Positions 53,892 through 63,757 of a DNA stretch of 64,000 bases are shown here, piece by piece (position 1 is the stretch's first letter; the number at the start of each line of letters is the position of its first letter). The notes under the pieces were generated by a model that saw nothing but the letters and a program-made list of their open reading frames with translations, did no database searches and was not told the origin of the DNA. The position numbers and the translations under genes are program-made. Source of the stretch: Comamonas sp. Y33R10-2 (lineage in GTDB: Bacteria; Pseudomonadota; Gammaproteobacteria; Burkholderiales; Burkholderiaceae_C); the NCBI RefSeq assembly GCF_019355935.1, contig NZ_CP079925.1, forward strand, positions 310,001 through 374,000, in the 5' to 3' direction.

Positions 53892-55631
53892 TCAAAACCC
53901 CATATTGCCTGCGCCGCCTTCAAAGTCCTGCGCCGCTTCTACGAGAAATTGCACCTTGCGTTCGCCGCGCCATTCGTTGATGTCCAGTCGGTAGGCCAGC
54001 ATGGTGCGGGCGGGCAGTGGGGTGGTATGGTTGAACCAGATGGCATCGACCTTGGAGCCGTGGTGCAGCAGCTCGAGCTTCAGGTGTTTTTCACCAACGA
54101 GGCGCTGGGAGGTGATCTCCAGCTCTTCGCTGAAGGTGGGGGCGGCAAAGCCCTGACCCCAAACGGCCAGTTGCATTTGCTCGATGAGGGCGGTGTCCAG
54201 CCACTGGGGTGAGAGCGGGCCGTCGGTTTCCAGCTTGCGCATCAGTGTGGCGGCATCCAGCCATTCTTGTGCGACTTGCGCCAGCGCCTGCTCAAAATCT
54301 TTGAAGCGCGTGCTGTCAATCGTGCAGCCAGCCGCCATGGCGTGGCCGCCAAAGCGCAGGACCATGCCGGGGTGGCGTTTGCTGACCAAGTCGAGCGCGT
54401 CGCGCAGATGAAAGCCGGGGATGGAGCGGCCTGAGCCTTTGAGTTCATGCTCTTTGCCGGGCGCTGCGCTGGCGGCGAACACAAAGCTGGGGCGGTGCAG
54501 CTTGTCTTTGAGGCGTGAGGCCACCACGCCCACCACGCCTTCGTGAAAGTCGGGGTCAAACACGCTGATGGCGGGCGGCGGCGTCATGCCGTCTTTGAAC
54601 AGGCTCTCTGCCATGAGCAGGGCCTGCTCGCGCATGCCCACTTCAATCTCGCGGCGCTCGCGGTTGATGCTGTCGAGCATGCGGGCGAGATTGTCAGCGC
54701 GGCTGGCGTCTTCGGTGCTCAGGCATTCAATGCCAATCGTCATGTCGGCCAAGCGGCCTGCAGCGTTGATACGCGGGCCTAGCGCAAAGCCAAAGTCGAT
54801 GGTGCTGGCTGTGTCAAAACGGCGGCCTGACGCCTCAAACAGGGCGCGAATGCCGGGCTGCATCTGCCCTCTGCGAATTTGCTTTAAACCCAGCGCAACC
54901 AGTCGGCGGTTGTTGGCATCGAGCTTGACCACGTCGGCTACTGTGCCAAGAGCGACTAGCGGCAGCAGTTGCTCCAGCCTCGGCTGGGTGTGGCGATCAA
55001 AGCGGCCACGGCTGCGCAGCTCGGTGCGCAGGGCCAGCAGCACATAGAACATGACGCCCACACCTGCCATGGACTTGCTCTCAAACGTGCAGCCGGGCTG
55101 GTTGGGGTTGACGATGGCATCGGCCAGCGGAAGGCTGTCGCCGGGCAGGTGGTGGTCGGTCACGACGACGGACAGACCTAGCTCTTTGGCCACGGCCACG
55201 CCTTCCACGCTGGCGATGCCGTTGTCCACGGTGATCAGCATGTCGGCGCCGGTTTCTTTGACGCGGCGCGAGATGGGCGCGGTGAGGCCGTAGCCATCAA
55301 TCACGCGGTCTGGCACCAAATATTCCACATGCTGCGCACCCAGCAGGCGCAGTCCGCGCAGGCCCACGGCGCAGGCAGTGGCGCCATCGCAGTCATAGTC
55401 CGCCACGATGCACATGCGCTTTTGCTGCTCAATCGCATCGGCCAGCAATTGCACGGCCTTGTCGATTCCTTGCAGGCCAGAAGGTGCCAGTAGCAGGGCG
55501 GGTGCATCGTCTAGCTCTGCTGCGGAGCACACGCCGCGTGCGGCGTAGAGCTGAGCTAGAAGTGGGTGAACTTGTGCTTGCAGCAGGGCGGATACGCTGT
55601 CGCTAGGAATGGTGCGAGGCGTAATTTTCAT
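53892..55631 (-). CDS. recJ: Single-strand-specific exonuclease RecJ
   Basis: 5'-3' exonuclease for recombination and mismatch repair. ATG 55631 (MKITPRTIPSDSVSALL) gives 579 residues, the usual length; the frame extends 36 residues upstream into the RpfE-like gene. DHH-family motifs: VADYDCDGATA near 80, VDNGIAS near 135, VTDHHLPGDSLP near 160 and GRINAAGRL-type sequence GPRINAAGRLADM near 290; DHHA1 motif RFGGHAMAAGCTI near 445. It overlaps the RpfE-like gene by 4 bases. Confidence 0.95.
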   Translation of the reverse strand: MKITPRTIPSDSVSALLQAQVHPLLAQLYAARGVCSAAELDDAPALLLAPSGLQGIDKAVQLLADAIEQQKRMCIVADYDCDGATACAVGLRGLRLLGAQHVEYLVPDRVIDGYGLTAPISRRVKETGADMLITVDNGIASVEGVAVAKELGLSVVVTDHHLPGDSLPLADAIVNPNQPGCTFESKSMAGVGVMFYVLLALRTELRSRGRFDRHTQPRLEQLLPLVALGTVADVVKLDANNRRLVALGLKQIRRGQMQPGIRALFEASGRRFDTASTIDFGFALGPRINAAGRLADMTIGIECLSTEDASRADNLARMLDSINRERREIEVGMREQALLMAESLFKDGMTPPPAISVFDPDFHEGVVGVVASRLKDKLHRPSFVFAASAAPGKEHELKGSGRSIPGFHLRDALDLVSKRHPGMVLRFGGHAMAAGCTIDSTRFKDFEQALAQVAQEWLDAATLMRKLETDGPLSPQWLDTALIEQMQLAVWGQGFAAPTFSEELEITSQRLVGEKHLKLELLHHGSKVDAIWFNHTTPLPARTMLAYRLDINEWRGERKVQFLVEAAQDFEGGAGNMGF

Positions 55632-56599
55632 AGCATCTCTCGCAAATCCGGCAAGCGCTTCGCTCCAAAAACACTCATGATCTTGTCCATAAAACCGCGC
55701 GGCTGACTTTGCCACTGCACAGCATTGCTCTCGCCGCAAAGCGTGAGCTTGATGGGCTCGCCTCTGGCTGCGCGCTGCTGCAGCTGGGCAATCAGGCCGT
55801 TGTCTAGCGCTTGCCAGGCTTTTTGCCAGCTTTGCACATCGCTGTGCAAGCTGGGCTGGCGCAGATCGTCAACGCAAACGGCTAGCGAGAGATGGGCCGG
55901 CAGTTTGACAAGGCTGCCCGTGCCATGTACCCAAAAGGAGTTAATGGGTGGCAAGCGGCGTTGGGCGCGCTGGTCGTTGAAGCTGTTGGTATAGAGCAGC
56001 ATTTGCAGCTCGGTCTGCAGGCGCTGAATGATGGCGCCTTGAATGGGGTTGGGCATCCACGGGCGCACATCGCGGCCCAGGGCTCGGTCCATCGACGCGG
56101 TTGCCAAGTCTTTGAAGGCTGCGCCGCGTGCCAGCCAAGTGTCTGGGCGCAGATATTCCAGCGTAATGCCGTCATCGCTAAACCAAGGGGCAACCAGCGC
56201 CAGCAACTGGCGCGATTCTTCCTCGCTCATGGGGGCGCTGGCCGGGTCTGTTTGATGGACTTGATCGGGCGCAACATGCCAGTGGCAGGGGGTGATGAAG
56301 GCGCAAGGCTGGGTGGTATCGCCCGCAGCCAAAGCCGCCCAGGGAATCAGGCCCGCTTGCTCGGGTAGTTGCATGGCGCGGGCTAGCGCCAGCTCGTGCG
56401 GGGGCGAGAAATCCATCTCATCGCCTTGCACCACGGTAGTGGGCGTCAGCGTTGCCAGCAGGTCTTGAAGGTGGGGGAGCTGAAGGCCATCCCAGGCTTT
56501 GGGTATGTCAGCGGGGCCGCTGGCGTAGGCAACAATGATTTCAGAGGAGCTTGCGCCCAAGGCGTGGGCAGCAGGTAGCAAAGGCGCGGTCAAAGACAT
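55628..56599 (-). CDS. RpfE-like protein next to recJ
   Basis: 323 residues from ATG 56599 (MSLTAPLLPAAHALG). It matches the group named after Xanthomonas RpfE, whose gene also neighbours recJ; some are annotated as phosphoglycerate-mutase-like. Visible conserved parts: MQLLPEQAGLIPW-like MQLPEQAGLIPWAAL, CHWHVAPDQVHQ, MLLYTNSFNDQRAQ and LPPINSFWVHGTG. No signal peptide or clear enzyme motif. Start-stop overlap with recJ suggests translational coupling. Biochemical function is unknown. Confidence 0.7.
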   Translation of the reverse strand: MSLTAPLLPAAHALGASSSEIIVAYASGPADIPKAWDGLQLPHLQDLLATLTPTTVVQGDEMDFSPPHELALARAMQLPEQAGLIPWAALAAGDTTQPCAFITPCHWHVAPDQVHQTDPASAPMSEEESRQLLALVAPWFSDDGITLEYLRPDTWLARGAAFKDLATASMDRALGRDVRPWMPNPIQGAIIQRLQTELQMLLYTNSFNDQRAQRRLPPINSFWVHGTGSLVKLPAHLSLAVCVDDLRQPSLHSDVQSWQKAWQALDNGLIAQLQQRAARGEPIKLTLCGESNAVQWQSQPRGFMDKIMSVFGAKRLPDLREML

Positions 56600-56711
56600 G
56601 TGGGCTATTGTCGTGCATGGCTGCTGCACCTGCCCCGGCAAGGGTAGGAAACAGACGTGTGACACTGGAACAGAGACAGGTCATTGCTGGCAATGCCACA
56701 ATGCAGACAAC

Positions 56712-57965
56712 ATGCAATTTCCCTACGAACTGGCCGTTGGCTGGCGCTATACCCGTGCAGGGCGTGCGACCCGTCGCAATGGCTTTATCTCCTTTATCTC
56801 GGGTGTTTCCATGCTTGGCATTGCGCTGGGTGTGGCGGCGCTGATCATTGTGCTGAGCGTGATGAACGGCTTCCAAAAGGAAGTGCGCGACCGCATGCTC
56901 AGCGTTGTCTCGCACGTGGAAATCTACGCCCCGCAAGGCGCACCCTTGCCCGATGTGGAGCGCACCATGCGCGAGGCACGTGCCAATCAGAATGTGGTGG
57001 GTGCTGCACCTTTTGTAGCTGCTCAGGCATTGCTGGCGCGCGGCGAGGATATGAAGGGTGCTTTGGTGCGCGGGATCGACCCGGCGCGTGAAGGCGAAGT
57101 AACCGATCTGGCTGCGACCAGCTCAGAGGTGCTGAAACGCTTAATCCCCGGTGAGTTCAAAGTGGTGCTGGGCATTGAACTGGCGCGTTCATTGGGGGTC
57201 ATAGAAGGTGATGTCATCACCATGATTGCGCCCAGTGGCCAAGTCACCCCTGCCGGTGTGGTGCCGCGCATGAAACAGATGACGGTTGCGGGCACGTTTG
57301 ACTCCGGCCACTACGAATACGATTCGGCTCTGTTGATGATGCATTACGAAGATGCGCAGCGCATCTTCCGCCTTGAAGGCCCGACCGGCATTCGCCTCAA
57401 GCTCAAGGATTTGCATGAAGCTCCGCGTGTGGCCCATGAGCTGGCCGATACGTTGAGCGACCGTTTGTTTATTCGTGACTGGACGCAGCAGAACAAGACC
57501 TGGTTTGCCGCCGTTCAGCTGGAAAAGCGAATGATGTTCATCATCCTCACACTGATCGTGGCTGTGGCCGCTTTTAATCTGGTGTCTACGCTGGTAATGA
57601 GCGTGCAGGACAAGCGCGCTGACATTGCCATTTTGCGCACTCTGGGCGCTTCGCCCTCGTCCATCATGGGCATTTTCATGGTGCAAGGCGCCATGGTGGG
57701 TGTGATTGGCACGCTGGCGGGGCTGGCGCTGGGCTTGGCGATTGGCTTCAATATTGACGTAATCGTGCCCGCCATTGAACAAGCGTTGCACGCCAACTTC
57801 TTGCCCAAGGACATTTACCTCATCAGCAAGATGCCTAGCGAGCCACAGTCCACGGACATCGTGCCGATTGCTGTGATCTCTTTGATTCTTTCTTTTGTGG
57901 CAACGATTTACCCCAGCTGGCGCGCCAGCCGCGTGAACCCTGCGGAGGCACTGCGCTATGAATAA
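56712..57965 (+). CDS. lolC: Lipoprotein-releasing ABC transporter permease LolC/E
   Basis: Inner-membrane protein of 417 residues that extracts mature lipoproteins and hands them to LolA. ATG 56712 ([17 protein letters not shown]) is the normal family start; the frame is open much further left. Helix 1 about 25-45, large periplasmic domain about 50-265, three C-terminal helices (about 270-400, [20 protein letters not shown] is the family hallmark). Only one permease gene is present, so a homodimer is expected. It overlaps lolD by 8 bases. Confidence 0.94.
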   Translation: MQFPYELAVGWRYTRAGRATRRNGFISFISGVSMLGIALGVAALIIVLSVMNGFQKEVRDRMLSVVSHVEIYAPQGAPLPDVERTMREARANQNVVGAAPFVAAQALLARGEDMKGALVRGIDPAREGEVTDLAATSSEVLKRLIPGEFKVVLGIELARSLGVIEGDVITMIAPSGQVTPAGVVPRMKQMTVAGTFDSGHYEYDSALLMMHYEDAQRIFRLEGPTGIRLKLKDLHEAPRVAHELADTLSDRLFIRDWTQQNKTWFAAVQLEKRMMFIILTLIVAVAAFNLVSTLVMSVQDKRADIAILRTLGASPSSIMGIFMVQGAMVGVIGTLAGLALGLAIGFNIDVIVPAIEQALHANFLPKDIYLISKMPSEPQSTDIVPIAVISLILSFVATIYPSWRASRVNPAEALRYE

Positions 57966-58647
57966 TGTTGTGATGGGCCAGACCGTGCTGCAAGCACGTG
58001 GGCTGATCAAGCGCTTTGCCGAAGGCAAGCTAGATGTGACCGTGCTGCAGGGTGTGGATTTGGAAGTCAAAGCGGGCGAGACGCTGGCTGTGGTGGGCGC
58101 TTCAGGTTCAGGTAAATCCACCTTGCTGCATTTGCTGGGAGGGCTGGATGCACCGACGACGGGCAGCGTCAGCCTGATGAATCAGCCTTTGCACCAGCTG
58201 AGCCAGCAAAAGCAGGGCGCGCTGCGTAACAAGCATTTGGGCTTTATCTACCAGTTCCACCATCTGCTGGCCGAATTTACGGCGCAGGAAAACGTCGCCA
58301 TGCCACTGCGCATTCGACGCGATGCCAAGGATGACTGCATGCAGCGAGCCGCCGAGATGCTGCGCGCCGTGGGCTTGGGTGACCGTTTGACGCACCGCCC
58401 CGCAGAACTCTCGGGCGGTGAGCGCCAGCGCGTTGCCATTGCGCGTGCGCTGGTGACCCGCCCGGCTTGTGTGCTGGCCGATGAACCCACAGGCAATCTG
58501 GACCGCGGCACGGCAGACACCGTGTTTGCGCTGATGCTGGAGTTAGCTCGCAGCAACGGCACGGCCTTTGTGATGGTGACCCATGACGAGGCGCTGGCTG
58601 CACGTTGCGACCGCATGGTGAGACTGGGCCTTGGTCAGTTAGGCTAA
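57958..58647 (+). CDS. lolD: Lipoprotein-releasing ABC transporter ATPase LolD
   Basis: 229 residues. Walker [10 protein letters not shown] near 44-52, Q-loop region [20 protein letters not shown] with the LolD-type QFHHLL, signature [15 protein letters not shown] and Walker [12 protein letters not shown]. It drives LolC/E. Its start overlaps the end of lolC. Together with lolB at 9764 it gives two parts of the lipoprotein pathway in this window; lolA is not present. Confidence 0.96.
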   Translation: MNNVVMGQTVLQARGLIKRFAEGKLDVTVLQGVDLEVKAGETLAVVGASGSGKSTLLHLLGGLDAPTTGSVSLMNQPLHQLSQQKQGALRNKHLGFIYQFHHLLAEFTAQENVAMPLRIRRDAKDDCMQRAAEMLRAVGLGDRLTHRPAELSGGERQRVAIARALVTRPACVLADEPTGNLDRGTADTVFALMLELARSNGTAFVMVTHDEALAARCDRMVRLGLGQLG

Positions 58648-58663
58648 TGGCCGTTGCATAAGT

Positions 58664-58691
58664 AAAAGGCCCGAATTTTCGGGCCTTTTTT
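58664..58691 (+). terminator. Terminator after lolD
   Basis: AAAAGGCCCGAA and TTCGGGCCTTTT form a perfect stem with a T-run at the 3' side. Confidence 0.9.
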
Positions 58692-58760
58692 GATGAATAA
58701 AGGTTTCAAACTAAGGTTTGAGATCCAACGCAGGCGCCAGAGTCGGGGCATGATGAGGCA

Positions 58761-59591
58761 ATGCCTATTTGGATAGATACCCACTGCCACCTAGATGCTG
58801 CGGAGTTCGCGCTTGACCGTGATGCTGTACGCGCCGCCGCTTTTGCTGCGGGCGTGACCCACCTAGTCATTCCTGCAGTGCAGCGCAGCCATTGGCAGGA
58901 CGTCATTGATTTGGCGCACCGCCATGGCGACAGCTATGCGTTGGGCATACATCCGCTGTTTACACCGGGCGCAGATGAGTCAGATATTGCGCTGATTCGC
59001 GAGTTGCTAGCGCAGCAGCGCGATGACCCGCACTTGGTTGCCGTGGGTGAAATAGGTTTGGACTTTTTTGTTCCGGGTTTGGATGCGGAACGTCAAATCT
59101 GGTTTTATGAGCAACAAGTCAAGCTGGCGCGCGAGTTTGCGCTGCCCGTCATCTTGCATGTGCGCAAAAGCAGCGACCGTTTGCTCAAAACATTGCGTCA
59201 ATACAAGGTAGTGGGCGGTATTGCTCATGCCTTTAATGGCAGCACTCAGCAGGCGCAGGCTTTTATCGACTTGGATTTCAAACTAGGTTTTGGCGGTGCA
59301 GTGACTTATGACAGAGCGCTCAAGTTGCGCGAGATGGCTGCCAGCCTGCCCTTGGACGCCTTGGTGATGGAAACCGACGCGCCCGACATCCCCCCGCATT
59401 GGCTCTACACCACGGCAGAGCAACGCGCAGCCGGTCAGCCGCAGGGCCGTAACAGCTCTGTCGAGCTGCCGCGCATTGCGCAAGAAGTTGCGCAATTGCG
59501 CGGCATTAGCCTTGACGAGCTGGCGCAGGCCACTATGCAAAATGCACGCGCAGCACTCAGAGGTCTACCTGCCTTTACTCTAAATAATTAG
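58761..59591 (+). CDS. TatD-family metal-dependent DNase
   Basis: 276 residues. Metal ligands visible in IDTHCHLDAAEF (residues 5-16), VGEIGLDFF near 95, ILHVRKSSDR near 132, GIAHAFNGS near 155 and METDAPDIPPHW near 205. TatD proteins are TIM-barrel 3'-5' nucleases linked to DNA quality control. It follows the lolD terminator and stands alone. Alternative: the YjjV subgroup. Confidence 0.9.
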   Translation: MPIWIDTHCHLDAAEFALDRDAVRAAAFAAGVTHLVIPAVQRSHWQDVIDLAHRHGDSYALGIHPLFTPGADESDIALIRELLAQQRDDPHLVAVGEIGLDFFVPGLDAERQIWFYEQQVKLAREFALPVILHVRKSSDRLLKTLRQYKVVGGIAHAFNGSTQQAQAFIDLDFKLGFGGAVTYDRALKLREMAASLPLDALVMETDAPDIPPHWLYTTAEQRAAGQPQGRNSSVELPRIAQEVAQLRGISLDELAQATMQNARAALRGLPAFTLNN

Positions 59592-59598
59592 TAAAACA

Positions 59599-59652
59599 GT
59601 CTCAAGTCCTTATCAGTAATGGACTAGCAGCTCCTTATTTTGAATAGCTGTG
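59599..59652. repeat. Dispersed intergenic repeat, copy 3
   Basis: CTCAAGTCCTTATCAGTAAT, then GGACTAGCAGCTCCTTATTT, then TGAATAGCTG. It lies in the gap after the tatD-family gene and aligns with the copies at 2717 and 41774. Confidence 0.5.
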
Positions 59653-59691
59653 TGCAGCGCAGGCTGATGCGTAGCTGGGCGACAATAAGCC

Positions 59692-60222
59692 ATGACTGAG
59701 GATTTATCTGCCCCCCAGACCGTCACGCGTTGGCAGGGCTTGGCTGCAGTGGCTGATGCACGTACGCGTGCTTTGGTTTTGGGAAGCTTTCCCGGTGTGA
59801 AATCGCTGCTGCAAACGCAGTACTACGCCCACCCACAAAATCAGCTTTGGCCGCTGCTGCAGGCCTTGTGGCCGCAGCACCCGCAGCCGCCGCGTGATGA
59901 CTATGCGGGCCGCTGTGAATGGCTGCTGGCACGCGGGCTGGGCTTGTGGGACGTGTACGCCAGTTGTGAGCGCGAAGGCAGTTTAGACAGCGCAATTCGC
60001 GCCGCTCAAGTCAACGACTTTGCCGGGCTGCGCAAGCGCTGCCCTGATTTGCGACTGGCTTTGCACAACGGCGCAGAGAGCTACAAGCACGCCCGCCAAA
60101 CCGAAGCGTTGGGGCTGACGGCAATCAAGCTGCCATCGACCAGCCCGGCGCACGCCAGCTGGTCATTTGATAAAAAATTGCAGGCTTGGCGGGACGCGTT
60201 GGCGGCCCACGGCCTTCTTTGA
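59692..60222 (+). CDS. DNA-deoxyinosine glycosylase (UDG superfamily)
   Basis: 176 residues. Motif 1 LVLGSFPGVKSLLQTQYYAH (residues 29-48), then NQLWPLLQ, GLWDVYASCEREGSLDSAIR near 82-101 and motif 2 LPSTSPAHASWSF near 147-159. This pattern marks the family-6 (HDG) hypoxanthine-DNA glycosylases that remove deaminated adenine. It is the third base-excision glycosylase in the window after mutM and mutY. The next gene starts within 4-16 bases. Confidence 0.85.
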   Translation: MTEDLSAPQTVTRWQGLAAVADARTRALVLGSFPGVKSLLQTQYYAHPQNQLWPLLQALWPQHPQPPRDDYAGRCEWLLARGLGLWDVYASCEREGSLDSAIRAAQVNDFAGLRKRCPDLRLALHNGAESYKHARQTEALGLTAIKLPSTSPAHASWSFDKKLQAWRDALAAHGLL

Positions 60223-60237
60223 AGATTGGTAAGAAAC

Positions 60238-61101
60238 GTGATTCGTAAAACCCGTGGCGGCGCCAAGCCCGCACAAGATAAAAATGCTGCCAGCGTGCCC
60301 GAGCTGCCTGAAGTCAGCGTCTCTGATGATGGTGATGTGCGCTATTTGCACCTAGGAACGCCTTGGGTGCAGGGCTCTATGCGCATTCGCGATCCGTTTG
60401 ATATCGATCTGGAATATGTGCAGCGCATGATGGGTTGGTTGCTGTTTGCGCAGCCCGCTGAAGTGCCCAAGCTGCACGCCATGCAGCTTGGCCTTGGTGC
60501 TGCGGCCATTACCAAGTTTTGCCACAAAAAGCTGCGCATGAAGACCACGGCGGTTGAGTTGAACCCGCAGGTGCTGGCCGTGTGCCGCAGCTGGTTCAAG
60601 CTGCCGCCCGATAGCAGCACGCTCAAAGTCGTGCTGGCTGATGCGGCGCTTGAGATTCAAAAGACCGAATGGCATGGCACGGTGGATGCGCTGGCGGTGG
60701 ACTTATACGATCACGAAGCGGCTGCACCCGTGCTCGATAGCGCCGAGTTCTATGCCGATTGCCGTAAGCTCTTGACTGAAGACGGTATCATGACCGTCAA
60801 CTTGTTTGGCCGCTCATCTAGCTTTGATAAAAGCTTGGATCAAATGGCGCAGGCTTTTGGTGAAGATGCGCTTTGGGCCTTTCGCCCCACCCGCGAGGGC
60901 AATACCGTGGTGCTGGCCCAGCGCACACCGCGTGTGCTGCAAGGCGAGGAGCTGGATGCTGCCTGCGATCAGGTTCAGGCCCGTTGGGACTTAAACACCA
61001 CGCGCTGGGCCAAGATGTTTGTTCCCGCACGCGAGGCCGAAGCCGGCACTAAAACGGCCAAGGCCAAGACCACCCGCATCAGTCGAGCCAAGGCAGAGTA
61101 G
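60238..61101 (+). CDS. Spermidine-synthase-like protein
   Basis: 287 residues from GTG 60238 (IRKTRGGAKPAQDK); a TTG four codons upstream is also possible. The Rossmann core AMQLGLGAAAITKFCHKKL and TAVELNPQVLAVCRSWF looks like SpeE-type aminopropyltransferases, and LADAALEIQKTEWHGTVDAL and LAVDLYDHEA continue it. The usual GGGDG loop is LGLGA and the N-terminal polyamine domain is reduced, so the substrate may not be putrescine. The C-terminal tail is Lys/Ala-rich. Probably co-transcribed with the glycosylase gene. Confidence 0.8.
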   Translation: MIRKTRGGAKPAQDKNAASVPELPEVSVSDDGDVRYLHLGTPWVQGSMRIRDPFDIDLEYVQRMMGWLLFAQPAEVPKLHAMQLGLGAAAITKFCHKKLRMKTTAVELNPQVLAVCRSWFKLPPDSSTLKVVLADAALEIQKTEWHGTVDALAVDLYDHEAAAPVLDSAEFYADCRKLLTEDGIMTVNLFGRSSSFDKSLDQMAQAFGEDALWAFRPTREGNTVVLAQRTPRVLQGEELDAACDQVQARWDLNTTRWAKMFVPAREAEAGTKTAKAKTTRISRAKAE

Positions 61102-61243
61102 TCGCCAAGTCAAGCCAAGGCGAGGTACAAATCCGCAGGCAATACAAAAGTACGACAAAGCGAAGCCGCGATGTATCCATGGGTTGTTTTAAGCGGCAAC
61201 TAAGGACGGTTACAGTGAAGGCAGTTTTATTGCTGCTGCTGCC

Positions 61244-63046
61244 ATGTCACTGACTGAATCCATTTTTCCCCAGCCCATCAAGCCTGCCCAGTACGAAGGC
61301 CCGCTGGACTGGCGCATGCTGGTGCGCTGGCTGCAAGATGATGGCGTCATCACCGCTAAAGAGGCAGAGCGCACGGTTGCGCGCTGCTCTGCGGCTGAAA
61401 GTGCACAGCTGCCGCTGGTGCGGCTGGCCAATGTAGGTGTGGTCAGCGCTAAAACGCTCAAACCCCTAGACCTTGAAACCCTGACCCAGTACTTGGCCCA
61501 GCGCAGCGGTTTGGCCTATTTGCGGATTGATCCACTGCGGGTCGATGTGGGGCGCGTGGGCGAGGCCATGAGCGCCAGCTATGCAGAGCGCCACAAGGTG
61601 CTACCCGTGCAGGTGACGGCCAAAGAGGTGGTGATTGCCACGGCCGAGCCTTTTATTACCGACTGGGTGGGCGAGGTGGAGCGTCAGGCCCGTCGCAGCG
61701 TGCGCTGCGTGGTGGCCAATCCTTTAGAGATCAAACGCTATACGGCCGAGTTTTTTGCACTGGCCAAGTCTGTGCGCGCCGCTGAAAAATCAGGCGGAGC
61801 GAGTGGCGGCGCCAGCTTTGAGCAGTTGGTTGAGCTGGGCAAGGTCAACAAGCAGCTGGATGCGAATGACCAAGGCGTAGTTAAAGTGGTCGATTGGCTG
61901 TGGCAATACGCTTTTGACCAGCGTGCCAGCGATATCCATTTGGAGCCGCGCCGCGAGCAGGGCGTGATTCGCTTTCGTATCGATGGGGTGCTGCACCCCG
62001 TCTATCAAATGCCGATGGGCGTGCTCAACGCCATGGTGGCTCGCATTAAGTTGCTCGGCCGCATGGATGTGGTGGAAAAGCGCCGCCCGCTAGATGGCCG
62101 TATCAAGACCCGCAACCCGCGGGGCGAAGAAGTGGAGATGCGTCTTTCCACGCTGCCCACGGCATTTGGTGAAAAGATGGTCATGCGTATTTTTGACCCT
62201 GAGAACACCGTTAAAAACCTCGATGCGCTGGGCTTTAGTGCGCATGATGCGCAGCGTTGGGAAGATTTGGTCAAGCGACCCCACGGCATTATTTTGGTGA
62301 CCGGGCCTACGGGCTCGGGCAAGACCACCACGCTGTATTCCACGCTCAAACGCGTGGCGACGGAAGAGGTCAACGTCAGCACGGTGGAAGACCCCATCGA
62401 AATGATTGAGCCCAGCTTCAATCAGACACAGGTTCAGCCCCAGCTCGACTTCACCTTTACCGAAGGCCTGCGTGCGCTGATGCGCCAGGACCCGGACATC
62501 ATCATGGTGGGCGAAATTCGAGACCTCGCTACGGCTGAGATGGCTGTGCAGGCCGCCCTGACAGGGCATTTAGTCTTCTCCACCCTGCACACCAACGATG
62601 CACCCAGCGCGGTGAGCCGCTTGATGGAGTTGGGTGTTCCTTCTTATTTGATCAATGCAACGCTGCTGGGTGTTTTGGCTCAGCGGCTGGTGCGCACACT
62701 GTGCTCAAGCTGCAAGGTACGCGACGAAGCAGCTGCTCCGGATGAGTTGGCTGAAATCGTCAAACCCTGGAAGTTGACCGGAAGCTACCAGTCTTACAAG
62801 CCAGTGGGCTGCGAGGACTGCCGCATGACGGGTTTTCGTGGCCGTATGGGTTTGTATGAATTATTGGTTGTGAGTGAAGGGCTGAAAAAACAGATTCACG
62901 ATGCGCCATCAATGGATGCTTTGCGCCGCCAAGCGGTACAAGACGGAATGCGCCCGCTGCGTCTGGCAGGTGCTTTGCGTGTGGCGGACGGCATTACCAC
63001 CTTGCCCGAGGTGCTGGCCTGCACTCCGCTACTGAGTGAAATGTGA
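61244..63046 (+). CDS. GspE/PilB-like secretion ATPase, solitary
   Basis: 600 residues. N-terminal MshEN-like domains (about 20-165, ITAKEAERTVARCSAAESAQ), then the hexameric ATPase: N2 domain with ASDIHLEPRREQGVIRFRID, Walker A GPTGSGKTTTLYST near 360, His box STLHTNDAPSAVSRL near 450, and a CxxC pair set (CSSC and CEDC near 485-525) that binds zinc. Such ATPases drive type II secretion or type IV pilus assembly. No other gsp or pil gene is within reach, so the partner machine must be elsewhere. Confidence 0.88.
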   Translation: MSLTESIFPQPIKPAQYEGPLDWRMLVRWLQDDGVITAKEAERTVARCSAAESAQLPLVRLANVGVVSAKTLKPLDLETLTQYLAQRSGLAYLRIDPLRVDVGRVGEAMSASYAERHKVLPVQVTAKEVVIATAEPFITDWVGEVERQARRSVRCVVANPLEIKRYTAEFFALAKSVRAAEKSGGASGGASFEQLVELGKVNKQLDANDQGVVKVVDWLWQYAFDQRASDIHLEPRREQGVIRFRIDGVLHPVYQMPMGVLNAMVARIKLLGRMDVVEKRRPLDGRIKTRNPRGEEVEMRLSTLPTAFGEKMVMRIFDPENTVKNLDALGFSAHDAQRWEDLVKRPHGIILVTGPTGSGKTTTLYSTLKRVATEEVNVSTVEDPIEMIEPSFNQTQVQPQLDFTFTEGLRALMRQDPDIIMVGEIRDLATAEMAVQAALTGHLVFSTLHTNDAPSAVSRLMELGVPSYLINATLLGVLAQRLVRTLCSSCKVRDEAAAPDELAEIVKPWKLTGSYQSYKPVGCEDCRMTGFRGRMGLYELLVVSEGLKKQIHDAPSMDALRRQAVQDGMRPLRLAGALRVADGITTLPEVLACTPLLSEM

Positions 63047-63253
63047 TGGGCTGAGGGCCCCTGTCATGTTGACTGCGTTTATCTAGCGCAGATAAAGCAA
63101 GCGCAGCTTTTGACGCCTGAATATGGGTCGTGCACCTTATTCGAGTCAGGTGTCAGTCCTAGGGTATGCCCTCTGTAGGTGGAATCCACATCAGTTTTGT
63201 ATTTTTATGAAACGAGAATCGCCAAGTCGTGATTTCCGTAAGGGGACATTTTT

Positions 63254-63742
63254 GTGAATATTAAGAGCCAAAAAGACTTTTTCTCCGGTCTGATGTTTTT
63301 GGTCATTGGCCTCGCTTTTGCGATTGGCTCGACCAACTACACCATTGGTACCGGCGCTCGCATGGGGCCTGGTTACTTTCCGCTGATTCTGGGTGTGTTG
63401 ATGTCCATTCTGGGCACTGCCATCTGCATCAGTGGCCTGACCAAAGGCCCTGCCAACGGTGACAAGATCGGTAAGTGGGCTTGGAAGCCTGTGTTCTTCG
63501 TGCTGGCTGCCAACTTTGCCTTTGGCATCTTGTTGGTGGGCGTGCCTGTTGTGGGTATCCCTCAGTTCGGTTTGATCATTGCGATTTACGCGCTGGTCTT
63601 TATCGCTAGCTTGGCGGGACAGAAGTTCAATCTCAAGGAAACAGCGATCCTTGCAACCATCTTGGCGGCAGGCAGCTATTTCGCTTTTGTGTGGGCACTG
63701 AATTTGCAGTTCCCCGTGTGGCCTAGCTTCATCGCTGGTTAA
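63254..63742 (+). CDS. tctB: Tripartite tricarboxylate transporter small subunit TctB
   Basis: 162 residues, GTG start. Four membrane helices: about 10-27, 40-60, 75-98 (with GVPVVGIPQFGL following) and about 125-150. The opening KDFFSGLMFLVIGLAFAIGS and GPGYFPLILGVLMSILG are typical of TctB. It works with TctA and a periplasmic TctC receptor to import carboxylates such as citrate; tctC is not in the window. The 207-base upstream region has no clear gene. Confidence 0.92.
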   Translation: MNIKSQKDFFSGLMFLVIGLAFAIGSTNYTIGTGARMGPGYFPLILGVLMSILGTAICISGLTKGPANGDKIGKWAWKPVFFVLAANFAFGILLVGVPVVGIPQFGLIIAIYALVFIASLAGQKFNLKETAILATILAAGSYFAFVWALNLQFPVWPSFIAG

Positions 63743-63757
63743 TTAGGAGCTTTGTCC

